DNA of 64,000 bases from Telmatactis stephensoni. Lineage: Eukaryota > Cnidaria > Anthozoa > Actiniaria > Isophelliidae. This document shows, piece by piece, positions 1 through 11,927 of the stretch (position 1 is its first letter; each line of letters starts with the position of its first letter). Below the pieces are notes generated by a model, which saw nothing but the letters and a program-made list of their open reading frames with translations, made no database searches and was not told where the DNA came from. The translations under genes and the position numbers were made by a program. The stretch is taken from positions 301,001-365,000 of the forward strand of contig JALIZF010001675.1 in assembly GCA_029948255.1 (NCBI GenBank). The letters run 5' to 3'.

Positions 1-926
1 CCGTCCATCCATCCGTCAGTCAGTCAGTCAGTCACTACATCCATCCATCTGTCAGTCAGTCAGTCAGTTGCTCAGTCTGTCAGTCAGTCCATTAGTCAGT
101 CTCAACTGAGGGACTGACTGATTGACTGACTGACTGACTGACTGACTGACAGAGGGACTGACTGACTGACTGACTAACTGACTGACTGACTGACTGACTG
201 ACTGACTGACTGACTGACTGACTGACTGACTGACTGACTGACTGACTGACTGACTGACTGACTGACTGACTGACTGACTGATAGAGGGACATACTGACTG
301 ACTGACTGACTGACTGACTGACTGACTGACTGACTGACTGACTGACTGACTGACTGACTGACTGACTGACTGACTGACTGACTGACTGACTGACTGACTG
401 ACTGACTGACTGACTGACTGACTGACTGACTGACTGACTGACTGACTGACTGACTGACTGACTGACTGACTGACTGACTGACTGACTGACTGACTGACTG
501 ACTGACTGACTGACTGACTGACTGACTGACTGACTGACTGACTGACTGACTGACTGACTGACTGACTGACTGACTGACTGACTGACTGACTGACTGACTG
601 ACTGACTGACTGACTGACTGACTGACTGACTGACTGACTGACTGACTGACTGACTGACTGACTGACTGACTGACTGACTGACTGACTGACTGACTGACTG
701 ACTGACTGACTGACTGACTGACTGACTGACTGACTGACTGACTGACTGACTGACTGACTGACTGACTGACTGACTGACTGACTGACTGACTGAACTGACT
801 GACTGACTGACTGACTGACTGACTGACTGACTGACTGACTGACTGACTGACTGACTGACTGACTGACTGACTGACTGACTGACTGACTGACTGACTGACT
901 GGACTGACTGACTGACTGGACTGACT

Positions 927-958
<32 letters not shown>

Positions 959-1080
959 GACTGACTGATTGACCAATTGATCCACTGATGACTGACTGAT
1001 AGATTGTCTGACTGACTTGAACAATGACTGATCTGATTGACTGACCGATGGACTAATAGATGGACAGACTGACTAGAAAA
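1..1080. repeat. (CTGA)n tetranucleotide microsatellite
   Basis: About 850 bp of almost pure CTGA repeat (roughly 105-970), flanked by degenerate stretches of the same unit. All frames stay open because the 4-bp unit read in triplets gives a repeating Ser-Val-Ser-Gln type peptide with no stop. These long open frames are therefore artefacts and not genes. The tract lies inside or just beyond the FIG4 intron that follows its sixth coding exon. Confidence 0.97.
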
Positions 1081-1240
1081 CAGAATAAATGAATGGATTA
1101 ATGGAACAAAAGATGCATGGAAAGAATAAAATAAGGAATGATAAAACTGAGAGCAACCAACTACATGTAAATAAATCATAATGGCTGTACAATGTGTGGC
1201 ATATTTGTATTGGTACACTGTAATAAATAATTATGTTTAC

Positions 1241-4200
1241 CTAAAATAAAAATTACTTGACAGGTCCACATTTTGAAATATCTTGACATATCTGGAATGG
1301 GAAAGTTTGTGTGATAAATAAATAGATAAGTGGAATGTCCTTAAAATAGGCTCACTAAAAGTCACATCATTAATTTTGTTATCAAAGTGCAGAAAACAGG
1401 AAACCCAATACCTTGATTCATCTGGGTGCTGTATTTTCTGTATAATAGCTTCATTGGGAATAGATATCATACGAGTGTCTTCAATCTTGTAGATGGTATG
1501 ACCACCTATCTGGGCTTGTCTAGTTGAAAGAAATATAAATGAATAGTGCAGATTTCGTATGAGTGTGAAAAGGACCGTGCCGTGCAGTGACCATGTCAGT
1601 GCTGTGTTTCCTATAGATCAAAACATTCGAAAATTCTGCCGTAACCGCGCTGTGGCCTTTTCACACTCATACGAAATCTGCACTAACAGCCATTTAGACA
1701 GACAGTAATTGTTGATCAATGGTCTTTGACCCGGCTCACACTGGACATAAGCATAAGAAACAAAACTTTCCCATTTTCTTACTCATATTTATGCTAACAC
1801 CTTATGTTGCTATGTAGTGCATGTGAACTGGTAAAAATAATATGATAATGGTTATGTGTGAACTTATGTTTTTCTGTGAATCAGGTCGTTTTGTGTGGGC
1901 AGTCAGGGTTCAAGCTCCAGATAGACCAACACTAGTGTTGTTAATTTTTGAGGAAAAGCTACTGACATTTCCTTGCCAGAATTAGTTGACACAATGTGAA
2001 ATTTACAGATTTTTTGTATATTATACACTTTGTGGCCATATTATTGGACCCCCCTCCCCCCCATACAATGTTGCTGGTAGCTAAAAGGTTTCTCAGTCTG
2101 ATTGCCGAGTAGTAGATGTCGAGGTTTTCACAGCAACATTGTACATGGGGTGTGGGGGGAGTCTGAACAAGCTCATTGCCATCCACTGTGCATGTCCATC
2201 CAGACAAAATTGTGCCAACAATTCTGGCAATGATTGTAGGTAATTACAGCTGTAATTACAGTACATTCAGAGTGTAAACTGACTCAAATAAAGTAGACAG
2301 ATGTAAGAGTAGCAGCTCTAACCAATTATATTGGCCTGTAGTCCAATGTTTTACTTACTTTCTTCGTTCAGTGATTAGAATAATGTAATATCCTTCCAAA
2401 AACCTGACAAAACCTGCATAATAAGATAAATAATCATACAGTTATACTGTAAATCCATCCATTATTCCCTTTAAACATCACATCGTGTCAGCAATTAATG
2501 TATACAAATGTTGAATGTAGAGGTAGTGGATGTGGATGCCAGCAGATAAGGAGCCATACTGTACATGTATATTGCTTTAAAAAGATAATGCCAATGAGTA
2601 ATAGCTGATATCAATGATTATAACTCCAATGATTCTGAACAAAGGCTTCCATTCAAAGCTACATCAGGAACAAATTAAAGTACAAGAAATGTAAAGAAAC
2701 TTGACCAATGGCCCGGAACCGAAACCTTTGTTCAAGAAGTCATTGTAATGTGATGTCAATATCAGCTATTGACACTTACTGTATAATGATATCATTATTC
2801 CAAATACAACAATAAAGTCAATGAAACACAGCCTTAGTGTTTGCTTTGATATTACAACATACCCAAGATGCCATAAGCAGAAATACTTCTATGCAGTCCT
2901 TTAGTGTTGATCTCATAAGGTTTGTTAGTTTTCACAATGTTGCCTGCATTGATTGTAGTTAACAACCGCTTTATTTCCTGTCGATTATACTCCACCTAAT
3001 ATAGCAAAATCATTAGATTTATAAGGAAAAGACCCAGATTGTGAATCTTGCGGTCAAAATCTGCAATCTGGTACCTTTTAGGGTGTCTCAGACTTACGTG
3101 GACTACCAGAGACATAGCTGGTACCTTTTAGGGACTGTTTTGGGGTAAATAAACTACCGAAAATAAGCATGAAAGGGACGATTTCGATGATCTGAATTGA
3201 ATCTTCAAAGCACATCGATAACAAAGTGTACTTCAATTCTTTATTGTTTTTGAATTGGTACCTTTTAAGGGTAGAAATGAATTGTTGCCACTCCCACTCA
3301 GGTACCTTTTAGGGGTCACTTTCAAAATTTCCGACAAGCATCCCCATCCTCTTATATATAGGAGTCTCCCCCCCCCCCCCCCGGGGCTTACAAGATGCTC
3401 AACCTGGGCAACTACATTGTAAACATCAAGGGAAGTAAGAATGGCCTGGTATTGAAAGCACTGGTCTGTCACCCCTATGGTTAATTTCCAGACAGAGCAT
3501 CAAATGTAAATACAGGTTGTCAGTATCCCATCACCCTTGCTTTGAGGGTTTCCCAGGTTCAGCATCTTTCCAATATCTTGTCATGATCTTCATATACATG
3601 CAATTTTGTCAGGCAATTATCTTGCTAAGACCCTGGAAAGACCTTAGCAAGGTCTTAGCAAGAGGTGATCAGATCCAGGCTAGGGTTTTGTTGATTACCT
3701 TGCCAAGATCTCAGCAAAATGTTACTAGGAGTCATGGCAAGATGCTGACAAGATCTTGGCAAGAAATCTTAACCTGGGATTGTTTCCTGGTCTCGCATGC
3801 ACAGAATAATGTTCCAAAGTGCAGATGTCCCCTGACCCATCGAACTGTCAAAATCCATAACCTTAACTTACAACAAACTGGTACCCAGGCCAAGGAACTA
3901 CATGAAATTCTTTGGGAAACCGAAACTCTCTCTCCAATTAAATTGCATTCATATAAAATTTACAGATAGATTACGCAAGGTCATGGATACCTTAAATACT
4001 TCTACATCTTTTTTAGCAATGTGACGTTCATTATTCCTGACATCAACTAATTGTGAATGGTTTCATACCTTATCGTCTGACAAGACGAGATCACGAGGTT
4101 CTGTCCTGTCAATTTTCAACACACGGAAACGAGTTTCAGCATCATTGGAGCCCACCAAATAAAACCTCTGCATAAAAAAACAACAATCTGAGAAAAATCT

Positions 4201-4302
4201 TCTTATAATATCATAAAATATACAAAACATTGTACTTACAGCTTTTGTTTCATACAAAACAATTTTTTGAAAGCAACAAATTGGCGCAACAGCCGCCGCC
4301 AT
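1241..4302 (-). CDS. FIG4: FIG4/SAC3 phosphoinositide 5-phosphatase, N-terminal exons (partial)
   Basis: Six coding exons on the minus strand: 4302-4240, 4167-4069, 2995-2863, 2413-2359, 1519-1412 and 1291-1241. All have GT-AG borders and compatible phases, and they give about 169 residues; the rest lies left of the window. The product resembles animal FIG4, which turns PI(3,5)P2 into PI3P on endolysosomal membranes in a complex with VAC14 and PIKfyve. Recognisable blocks are [67 protein letters not shown] and [13 protein letters not shown], in the same order as in vertebrate FIG4. This covers the region before and at the start of the SAC domain; the catalytic CX5R loop is outside the window. 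I chose the ATG at 4302 rather than the in-frame one at 4326 because it matches the family N-terminus and sits in a TISU-like context. Introns carry several repeats, including a MITE 25 bp from one acceptor. Confidence 0.93.
1546..1683. mobile_element. 138-bp hairpin MITE with TA duplication (family A)
   Basis: Inverted ends beginning GTGCAGATTTCGTATGAGTG pair with the complementary right end, and TA is duplicated at 1544-1545 and 1684-1685. The GC-rich interior is itself palindromic. The same family occurs at 30446-30589 and twice at 63390-63682. TA duplication points to a Tc1/mariner-type transposase acting in trans. It lies in FIG4 intron 4. Confidence 0.85.
3060..3390. repeat. GGTACC-box repeat, copy 1
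   Basis: Several copies of GGTACCTTTTAGGG are spaced tens of bases apart, followed by an oligo-C run. The complementary strand reads CCCTAAAAGGTACC. The same family recurs at 16150-16401 and 27301-27740. It lies in FIG4 intron 2. The reverse strand keeps a short conserved peptide-like frame (around [20 protein letters not shown]) in two copies, which may mean descent from a coding element. Confidence 0.75.
3605..3770. repeat. Degenerate repeat of CTTGCTAAGA / CAAGATCTTGGCAAG units
   Basis: Repeated, partly palindromic words (CTTGCTAAGACC, CTTAGCAAGGTCTTAGCAAG, CTTGCCAAGATCT, CAAGATCTTGGCAAG) occur in FIG4 intron 2. No gene is visible here. Confidence 0.5.
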
Positions 4303-4306
4303 CTTG
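4295..4306 (-). promoter_or_regulatory. TISU element at the FIG4 start codon
   Basis: Read on the minus strand the start context is CAAGATGGCGGC, an exact match to the published TISU consensus SAASATGGCGGC (translation initiator of short 5' UTR, also bound by YY1). It supports the ATG at 4302 and predicts a very short 5' UTR. That last point is inference. Confidence 0.75.
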
Positions 4307-4617
4307 AAATCAGCGACCGTGTTCAAATGAATGGACTGGGGGCGACTTTACACCGCTGATTCCGTTCATCGCAGGCTCATTATGAGTAAACAAGATGGCG
4401 AGCTCCATAAAGTTTTGAAATAATTTCTTTCTGAATCTTTAAAGCTGTTTCTTCATTTAAATCTATTGTATATTTGCAATGAGAGGTATTTACGTAATTG
4501 GGGATATAAAGTCTGGAGTGTTATATTCGTGATTGCGTAACTCAGACTGTTTGACCTGTCTATCCCTCTCGATCCCTGTCAACAACTTGCAACATCAACT
4601 TGCGAGGATTTGCTTGC
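4303..4617. promoter_or_regulatory. Shared FIG4/PEX7 bidirectional promoter
   Basis: Only 315 bp separate the FIG4 ATG (minus, 4302) from the PEX7 ATG (plus, 4618). The interval includes a CAAGATGGCGAG word at 4391-4402 on the plus strand, close to the YY1/TISU consensus. It opens a short upstream frame (MASSIKF then stop) in the direction of PEX7. I see no clear TATA box. A shared, TATA-less promoter is inferred from spacing. Confidence 0.7.
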
Positions 4618-7600
4618 ATGGCCTTGGTGTACCGTACCCGCAATCGACATGGCTACGCAGTGAAATTTTCACCTTATTTGGGACACAGACTTGCTTGTGC
4701 AGCTTCCCAGCACTATGGAATAGCAGGTATGGATTGAATTTGCGTACATTATAATTAATGTACTCGGGTAGAATAACAGATCTGGCAGATCCCCTGTCCA
4801 GGGCAGTTTTCTTATGACCAGGTAAATGGCAATTTGTATGGTGTAGAGGCCAGGGCTGGTAGACTTAGGTGCCATTTACATGGAGAGGTTTGCATCTTAT
4901 CTAAGACCTGTCTTATTTGTGCTTGTAAAAGTGGCCATATATATAATAGTATTTGGAGAAGGAGGGAATCAGGCATAATGACGTAAGATGCACACTAGTG
5001 TGCAGTACTGAAGGTACAAAGCATTTTGAGAGTTTAAAATAAAATTTGACTTTTTAGGAGATTGTGTGAATGTTTTATCTAGAAGATTCATTGTGGGTTG
5101 CAAATATTATCAAGTACTTTTTTGTCTTAGCTGCATTGGTTTATCATTTTACATTCACACCTCCACTTGCTCTAGGTACCCCTCGCACAGTACATACCTA
5201 TAGACATGACATGCATACAGTGCTTGTTAACTGTACCTTTCTTTGATAGGTCGAGGTACATTGTATATACTTGATGTAACACCCAATGGAATAGCATTAT
5301 TTCGAGAGTAAGTAAGACTTGTATGTCAGCAACCATTCTGTAGTTAATAGACAGACTGAGAAAGTTAAATCTTTTTTCCAGTTGTAATCCTTAGAATCCT
5401 TAATCATTTCAGTATTTGTTGTATTATACATGTAAAATAAAGACCATAAAAAAGGGTTTGCTGTGAAAATGACCTAAGTGGCTTTTTGATGGATGTCCTG
5501 AGATTGATTTTTCCAGCATAGGAAAGTTAATTATACCATTTTATACCATTGAAAAAATATCATCAAAAAGTCACTTAGGCCATTTTCACATTGAACCCTT
5601 CATATTAAATGTGTTTGCATTGATGCTAACACATTCAAATTATTTAGTGATATTGGAGGCTTTTTTAATCATTGAAGTGTCTTAAATTCAATCTTTTTTC
5701 AATCCCAAGACTTGAATGGAGTGATGGATTATTTGATTGTGCATGGAGTGAACATAACCAAGATGTTATAGTGACAGCTAGTGGTGATGGATCTCTACAG
5801 TTATGGAATATCAATAATCCACAGGTAATACATGAAATACAGTTAATACCTTACATGTATGTACCAAGAGTAGATGGTTGTTTACATATACCTGTTTCAA
5901 TCAATGTTGTCGGCAACAGCTTACGCGACTCTCCCGAAAGGGAATATGGGTAGGAATTACTAAAGCTATGAAACCCCACAAATCAGCCATACGATAACTC
6001 AAAACAGCTTGCCTTGACCTTAAACACTAAAGAACTTCACTTGCTGATGCTAAAATCAAGACCAAATCTGAAAAAGAGTGATTTCTTACCTACTACCCAT
6101 GTTCCTTTTCGATCTTGTCGCGTAGGCTTGAGACCTCTCGTACGTACGACAACCTTTTTTGAAATAGGTGTATATATCTATTTAGATAGTGAGGGTAATA
6201 GTGAACAATCTGCACGGTACGTACAGTAAGTGGTCGGTAAGGTAACGGTAAGTGGTCAATAAGTGGTCATTGAGGTAACAGTAAGTGGTTGATAAATGGT
6301 TGGTATGGCAACGGAAGTGGTCAATAAGGTAACGGTAAGTGGTTGGTAAGTAGTCAAGAAGTGTTCAGTAAGATAGTGAGTGGCCATCTGAATAAGAGAG
6401 CAAGGTCACAAATCAGACTATCCAGGACCATATTCCATCAAGTGATTCCAAAGGTTGAGGTTCAGTCTTTTGAGTGCAAGGTCAGTGTTCAAGCCCTTGC
6501 TTGAACCAATACTCATGGTCTTGAAATAGCTGAGGGGAAGGGGGTACATGCAGTACCTCAAAATTTTGTATTACATCTGCAAATATTTAGATCTGACGTG
6601 TGTCTTCTCACATTTATAAGGATATTAAATTCTAGGCCCATCCCTACAGTCATACTCTACAGAAACCCTGAATTGAAGGCTAAAATAAATGTAAAAGGAC
6701 ACACACAACTTTTTACAGCGACTAGGAAATGGAATTCCATGTATGTGTTGTCTGGTCTATTACATACACTACGGACCCTTCCCAGTTGCTGGCAATTGTG
6801 TACCACTGTAATGAGTTACTGTCAGTTGCATTTCCAAGTCATTAAAGCTGACAGGCATAATTCAATCATCTTGATGTTTTTCAGCCACTTAAAGTTTTCA
6901 AATCACACACAGCTGAGGTATGTTATTAAACTTGTTAAACTTTTCTACAGTTGTAATTAAATAACTTTACACGTCTAATAAATAAAATGCAGATAAATGA
7001 TGATTAACCATTATTACCATCCTCACCTGAAAATTATTGGGTGTCTGTTATTTAGAGGTGGCTACATCAAGGTGTTTATGCACCTGAAAGCAAGGTGTAA
7101 CACTTGCATGTACTAAAAGGTCTTATTATATTTCATGATATGCATTCACTAAAACCCAGAACCCACCGACAACAATATATGAAACCATTTTTGGAATCTC
7201 TTTTCTGTTATGCATTCACTAAATAAATGCATTGTGTAGTTCCAGAAAATATCCATACCCCACCGTGGAGGGAATAAATTTATTGGAAATTCCGGAGGGG
7301 AGGGAGGGGGTCAGAAAAACAAAATTACAGAGTTTGTATGGAAGAAAAATGGAAGTTCCGGAGGGTAGGGGGGTCCATTTACAAATTCCCTCCTTGGTGG
7401 GGGTATGGATATTTTTTGGAACTACACATTGTGAGTCAAAAGTGTAACAAGTTATGAAAACAATTATCCCAATAGGCAACACCTCTGCACATTTGGTGGC
7501 CATAGGCTTTTATAAGGGTACACATGGAGTTTTAGTCTCCTTGTTGTACTCAAACTCTTGCCATATATATATCAATATTTTTTCCCTTCAGGTTTATGGA

Positions 7601-7942
7601 GTAGACTGGTGTACAAACCGAGATGCTGATTTATTTTTAAGTGCATCTTGGGATAACAGTGTGAAATTGGTAAGTTAACTCTACTTGTGCTTAAAGGGTG
7701 ATTCCTTAAATATTGTAAGGGAGCATTCATTTTTTAGGAGGGGGGGTGGGCCGGAGGAATTGCAGGAATCAAATACAAAAAAATGCAAGCCCCCATGGTA
7801 AGGAATTGAACTATATTGATGACCCACCCCACTTCCAAATATGAAAATAGGGTCCCTTGACCTGGTTTAACTTTCAGAAAAACATGACCCACCCCCTTTC
7901 ACAGAGTAAATTTCTTTTGGCCCACCCCTCAATTCCTCCGCA

Positions 7943-7974
<32 letters not shown>

Positions 7975-10900
7975 CCCATCCCCCCCCTAAAAAGTGAATG
8001 CTCCCTAAGGGGAAAATTCTGTGTACTTATTGACTGAGTAGGAGGGTTTTATGTAAAAATACAATGTACTTGGCAAGGTCATGAGATTACAGAATGAGTG
8101 CAGTAAAGTCCATACAGAATAAATTAGAGCTGTACATGTATATTTTCCTGGCCCAACGTAACTCAGGCAATGAGCATTTTATCATATGGCTCTTTTTACC
8201 ATTCCATTTGAATTCTATTTTTGGATGTGATTGCTTGTCCAGATCTGGATACTAGTTTTTCCAGGCCACTTTTGAAAGTCTGTTTTTGTCCTGTCATGTG
8301 ACTATTTCCAGTGGTTTTCTTAATTAGAGTGCAGGCATGGTCAAATATGGGTTATATGATATAAAATGCATCTTATGACATTGTGTAATTACCGATTCCT
8401 GGTCTCTCAAGCACTAGAACTTTACTTTTGTTGGTGAAACTACACTTTCTGTAGTGTGCCTCGTGTTTGGCAGATACTAGCTACTTCAACTCTCTACTTT
8501 AATTAGAATTTTCAAAGAAAAACACTGCAGCACTGGTTATAACCAGTAAACTGTATTTAAGAGGAAATTCTGAGCGGCCAGAGTCGAAAAATCAATTTGT
8601 CTAATTTTATTTTTTTTCAAAAGCCCTTAGTAAAGGAATACTTTGTTGCAATTTTGGTGCTCTGAAATAACTTCATTGTGAAGAAAAACGTGAATAAATG
8701 TTTTTAGACTCCCAGCTAGGTTTGAAATCAAAAATAATTACACAGGAAAACCATGACTTATAACTTGTCTCGCTCTTAATTAAAAACCTAGTCCTGGCTC
8801 TTGTACACAGTTGCATGTTTACCAGAAGGGCCTAATAAGTCGATGATCACTTTTCAGACAATAAATGAATACATTCTCAAATAAAACCAATTTTCGTTAG
8901 CTATTAATTATCTTTTCTGCTCTAACCAGGATCCTTTCTGGTTTGATATTTTTTATGGATAACAAAATAACGAACACAAAAAATGCATTTATTTGACTGT
9001 TATTTTGGAATCTTGTTATCACAGCAATGATAAAATTACATCAAAATTGGCAAATTGTGGGCGACAGTTTTGAAGCTTGGTCCTAAATCTCTATGCCAAA
9101 ATTATGCTTTCTTCACAAATATTTTTTCCAATTTTTTGATTAATCAAGAACAAGCTAATGACTTCTAGCAATCAAGACACTTATCCTCACTTGGTTTCTG
9201 ATGCGAAAAGACTGGTAGTTAGGTTTTTAATTAAGAACAAGACAAGTTATAAGTCATGGTTTTCCTGTGTAATTTTTGTTGATTTCAGGCCTGGGAGTCT
9301 AAAAACATTTATTTGCGTTTTTCTTCACAATGAAGTTATCTCAGAGCACCAAAATTGCAACAAAGTATTCACTCACTGAGGGCTTTTGAAAAAATGTAAA
9401 ATCAGACAAATCAGTTTTTCCGACTGTGGCCAGATATTTTGGATTTTGCTTGATGGCTAGAAAAATTCTCTCTTAACATCTATTTTATTATTCATTATCT
9501 CTATTTCAGTGGGATCCACAAAGGCTAGAGTTACCATATGTATCCAGTTTTGCTGGTCATCAAAATGTGGTATACTCTGCATTATGGTCTCCTCACATAC
9601 CAAGGACATTTGCTTCGGCATCGGGTGACCACACCCTTGGGATATGGGATATTTCATGTCCTGACAGGCCTCAGCAGGTTATCAGAGCTCATGAGGGTGA
9701 AGTTTTGACTTGTGATTGGGCAAAATATAATGAGGTATTGACATGATTTAATTTATTAAGAGGGGAGCATAACCCAGGGAAAACTCCCATGTTTCAGTTG
9801 TGGATGATCATCAAGAATTTGCATCCTGTGATTTCGACCCCTAAAATGTATGACAAATATAATTCCTGGCCAAATCTCTATTAAATCTAAATTTGTTTTT
9901 CTTTTTTTCTTTTTTTAGCATCTTGTTGTTTCTGGGTCAGTGGACACTTTTATCAGGTAAGGAAAACGCCTTACAGTAGATTATTTTTGTATGACTGTGA
10001 AAATGTCACCACGACATAGTCATGGCATGGTTACAGCAGGAGCAGGGGCGGATTTAGGGGAGGGGTGCAGATAATCCTGGATCTGCCCCTGAGGAGGTAC
10101 TGTCATTGGGGTTGCCCTGCCTTCAGCAATTGCTACATGTATATTCTGATAGCAAAAATCACTGCATTGCAACCCATATTTTGTCTGACTTTAATAGATT
10201 TTTTCCTGATCTGTCAATCATCTTAGGGGAATGATGATGACAACCTCTGAAACGACACTGAGAATAGGGGAGGGCAGTTGATAAAGTTTTGAATGTCTGT
10301 GGTAAAGGCATAGAAGTGAGAAAATCATGATCACTCTTCAATTAGTTTTTTCCAAGATTACAGATTGAAAAAATATGGGTTCTGACAGTCCAAATTTTGC
10401 TGTGATAAGCATGATTTGCATGATTGATTTTGTAGTCAAATTTTAATATTTTAACCATTTATTATTTTCAGAGGATGGGATATTCGTAACACTCAATCTC
10501 CAGCTTTTAGCTTTAGAGGCCATCAGTATGCTGTAAGAAGACTCAGGGTAATAACAAACTTTTTATCTCAAATATTTATGATGATGATGATGATAATGAT
10601 TGCACAGTTACTTGAAACAGAGTATATTCTAACTGGCCAACAAGTCCCTAGGCTTTTGTCCAGGATTGATAAATTTATAGTTTCTGTTAACACAAGAGAC
10701 TTTCTTTTAGTGCTCTCCTCACCATGGCAACATTCTTGCCTCTTGTTCTTATGACTTTTCTGTGAGAACATGGGATATCAGAGATACTTCACCACTTCAG
10801 ACTATTGAACATCACTCAGAGTTTGTGACAGGACTGGACTTTAATATACATACTGAGGGAGAGGTAAGATATACAAGTAGGTTTTTGAAGTTGATTAATT

Positions 10901-11927
10901 TTGATAATAGAAAACCACTGCAGTTGAAAGTTCTTCCAATGAGCTTTAGCAACAAGGATGATGAGGATGGCATAAAACAGTGGCCTGAATTACAATTGGA
11001 AATACATGTATTGAATACATGCTGTGCAAATGAGCAGCAGCTGATAACATATTATTAAGAGCATTCTGCAATTACACGTAAACTACAATGCCCTGTTTTA
11101 ATGGTCTGTGGAGAATGGGAACTTGAGGATGTAAACCAGTCCATTTTTTGTTTAGCCATAAGATGTCTCTTTGCATCATTTTACTATGACTACGAAAATA
11201 CAATACAATTTTTTCTTATAATTCATATTTTTATTCCCTCTTGAGAGCAGACAATTGTCACTATAAACTACTTTACAAAAGAAAGTGGGCAAATCATTCT
11301 CACTGGTAATTGTATGCATAGCTGCCTACCCTCCCGGATAATCCGGGAGTCTCCAGATTTTGGGCCTTGTCTCCCGGTCTCCCAGATAAAGACCTAAATC
11401 TTCCGGATAATCGCTCGAATCCTAAAATCACGGCCATTTTAACCGAGATATCGTCTATCTTTCGTGAAATATCGTCTATCCAACACCCCCACCCCCCCAA
11501 CTGAGGTAGGAAAATCGACCTCGGAAAGCGCGCAGTGTAGCCTTGAGTACGTTTTGCCCCACTTTGAGTATCCCCCCCCCAACTGAGCGTGAAAATCGAC
11601 CCAATTCTAGGAAAAAATGTTGATCTCCAGATACGGAAGCCTTAGGGGTTGGCAGCTATGTTGTATGTATGATGCCTGACCATGCAAATGGCCTACTAAA
11701 AAAAAAAAAATGAGCATTGGATATTTCAAGTCAACCCTTTTTGGTGGATTGCAATTAAAATTTAATTTTTTTAATTTTTATATATTTATTTATTTATTTA
11801 TCTATTTATTTATATTTTTTATTTATTTATTTATTTTTGCTATTTACAGCTTGCCGACTGTTCATTTGATGGCTTGGTGATGGTGTATAATCCTCCTTCA
11901 GCTGTTCCAAAGAAGCTTCAACACTAG
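4618..11927 (+). CDS. PEX7: PEX7, peroxisomal PTS2 import receptor
   Basis: Complete gene in ten coding exons: 4618-4726, 5250-5307, 5710-5824, 6885-6917, 7592-7669, 9510-9734, 9919-9956, 10472-10547, 10711-10863 and 11850-11927. The sum is 963 nt, encoding 320 residues (human PEX7 is 323), and every junction is GT-AG and in phase. PEX7 is a WD40 propeller that binds PTS2 signals of matrix enzymes in the cytosol and delivers them with PEX5 to the peroxisome. Family blocks are visible in order: [123 protein letters not shown] and [12 protein letters not shown]. The four or more WD/WN repeat ends are clear. The start is the first ATG in frame, just before the conserved N-terminal block. The fourth exon is only 33 bp. 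AATAAA begins at 11933, six bases after the stop. Confidence 0.95.
6225..6380. repeat. Degenerate GGTAACGGTAAGTGGTC minisatellite
   Basis: About eight imperfect copies of a GGTAA-GGTAAGTGGTC-like unit lie in PEX7 intron 3. The unit contains GGTAAGT, so the array presents many 5' splice-site look-alikes within the intron. I see no coding potential. Confidence 0.6.
7234..7437. mobile_element. ~204-bp MITE (family B), copy 1
   Basis: Inverted ends GTGTAGTTCCAGAAAATATC and its complement flank an interior with inverted GGAGGG-rich blocks. ATT at 7231-7233 and 7438-7440 could be a 3-bp duplication. Related copies are at about 31944-32146 and 55998-56178. It lies in PEX7 intron 4. Confidence 0.7.
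7719..8005. mobile_element. ~287-bp palindromic MITE with poly-C tract and TAA duplication
   Basis: Ends read GGGAGCATTCATTTTTTAGG and the complement, with TAA at 7716-7718 and 8006-8008. A 3-bp TAA target fits PIF/Harbinger-type elements. The right half contains a C run of more than 30 bases broken by one G. It sits in PEX7 intron 5. Confidence 0.7.
8574..9436. mobile_element. Fold-back element with ~220-bp inverted arms
   Basis: The arms at about 8574-8800 and 9215-9436 are diverged inverted copies. Examples are TTGCAATTTTGGTGCTCTGA with TCAGAGCACCAAAATTGCAA, and TTACACAGGAAAACCATGAC with its complement. A unique ~400-bp spacer lies between them. The whole element is inside PEX7 intron 5. 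No transposase is visible. Confidence 0.7.
11325..11660. repeat. CTCCCGG-rich dispersed-looking repeat
   Basis: Short internal repetitions (CTCCCGGATAATCCGGGAG hairpin, GATATCGTCTATC twice, CCCCCAACTGAG twice) lie in the last PEX7 intron. It looks like a transposon-derived repeat. The AT-rich (TTTA)n tract at about 11780-11840 lies just before the final exon. Confidence 0.4.

Noticed and set aside
64..1218. Open frames of 310-384 codons made of Ser-Val-Ser-Gln repeats
   Set aside because: Translation of a CTGA microsatellite; stops cannot occur in such a repeat.
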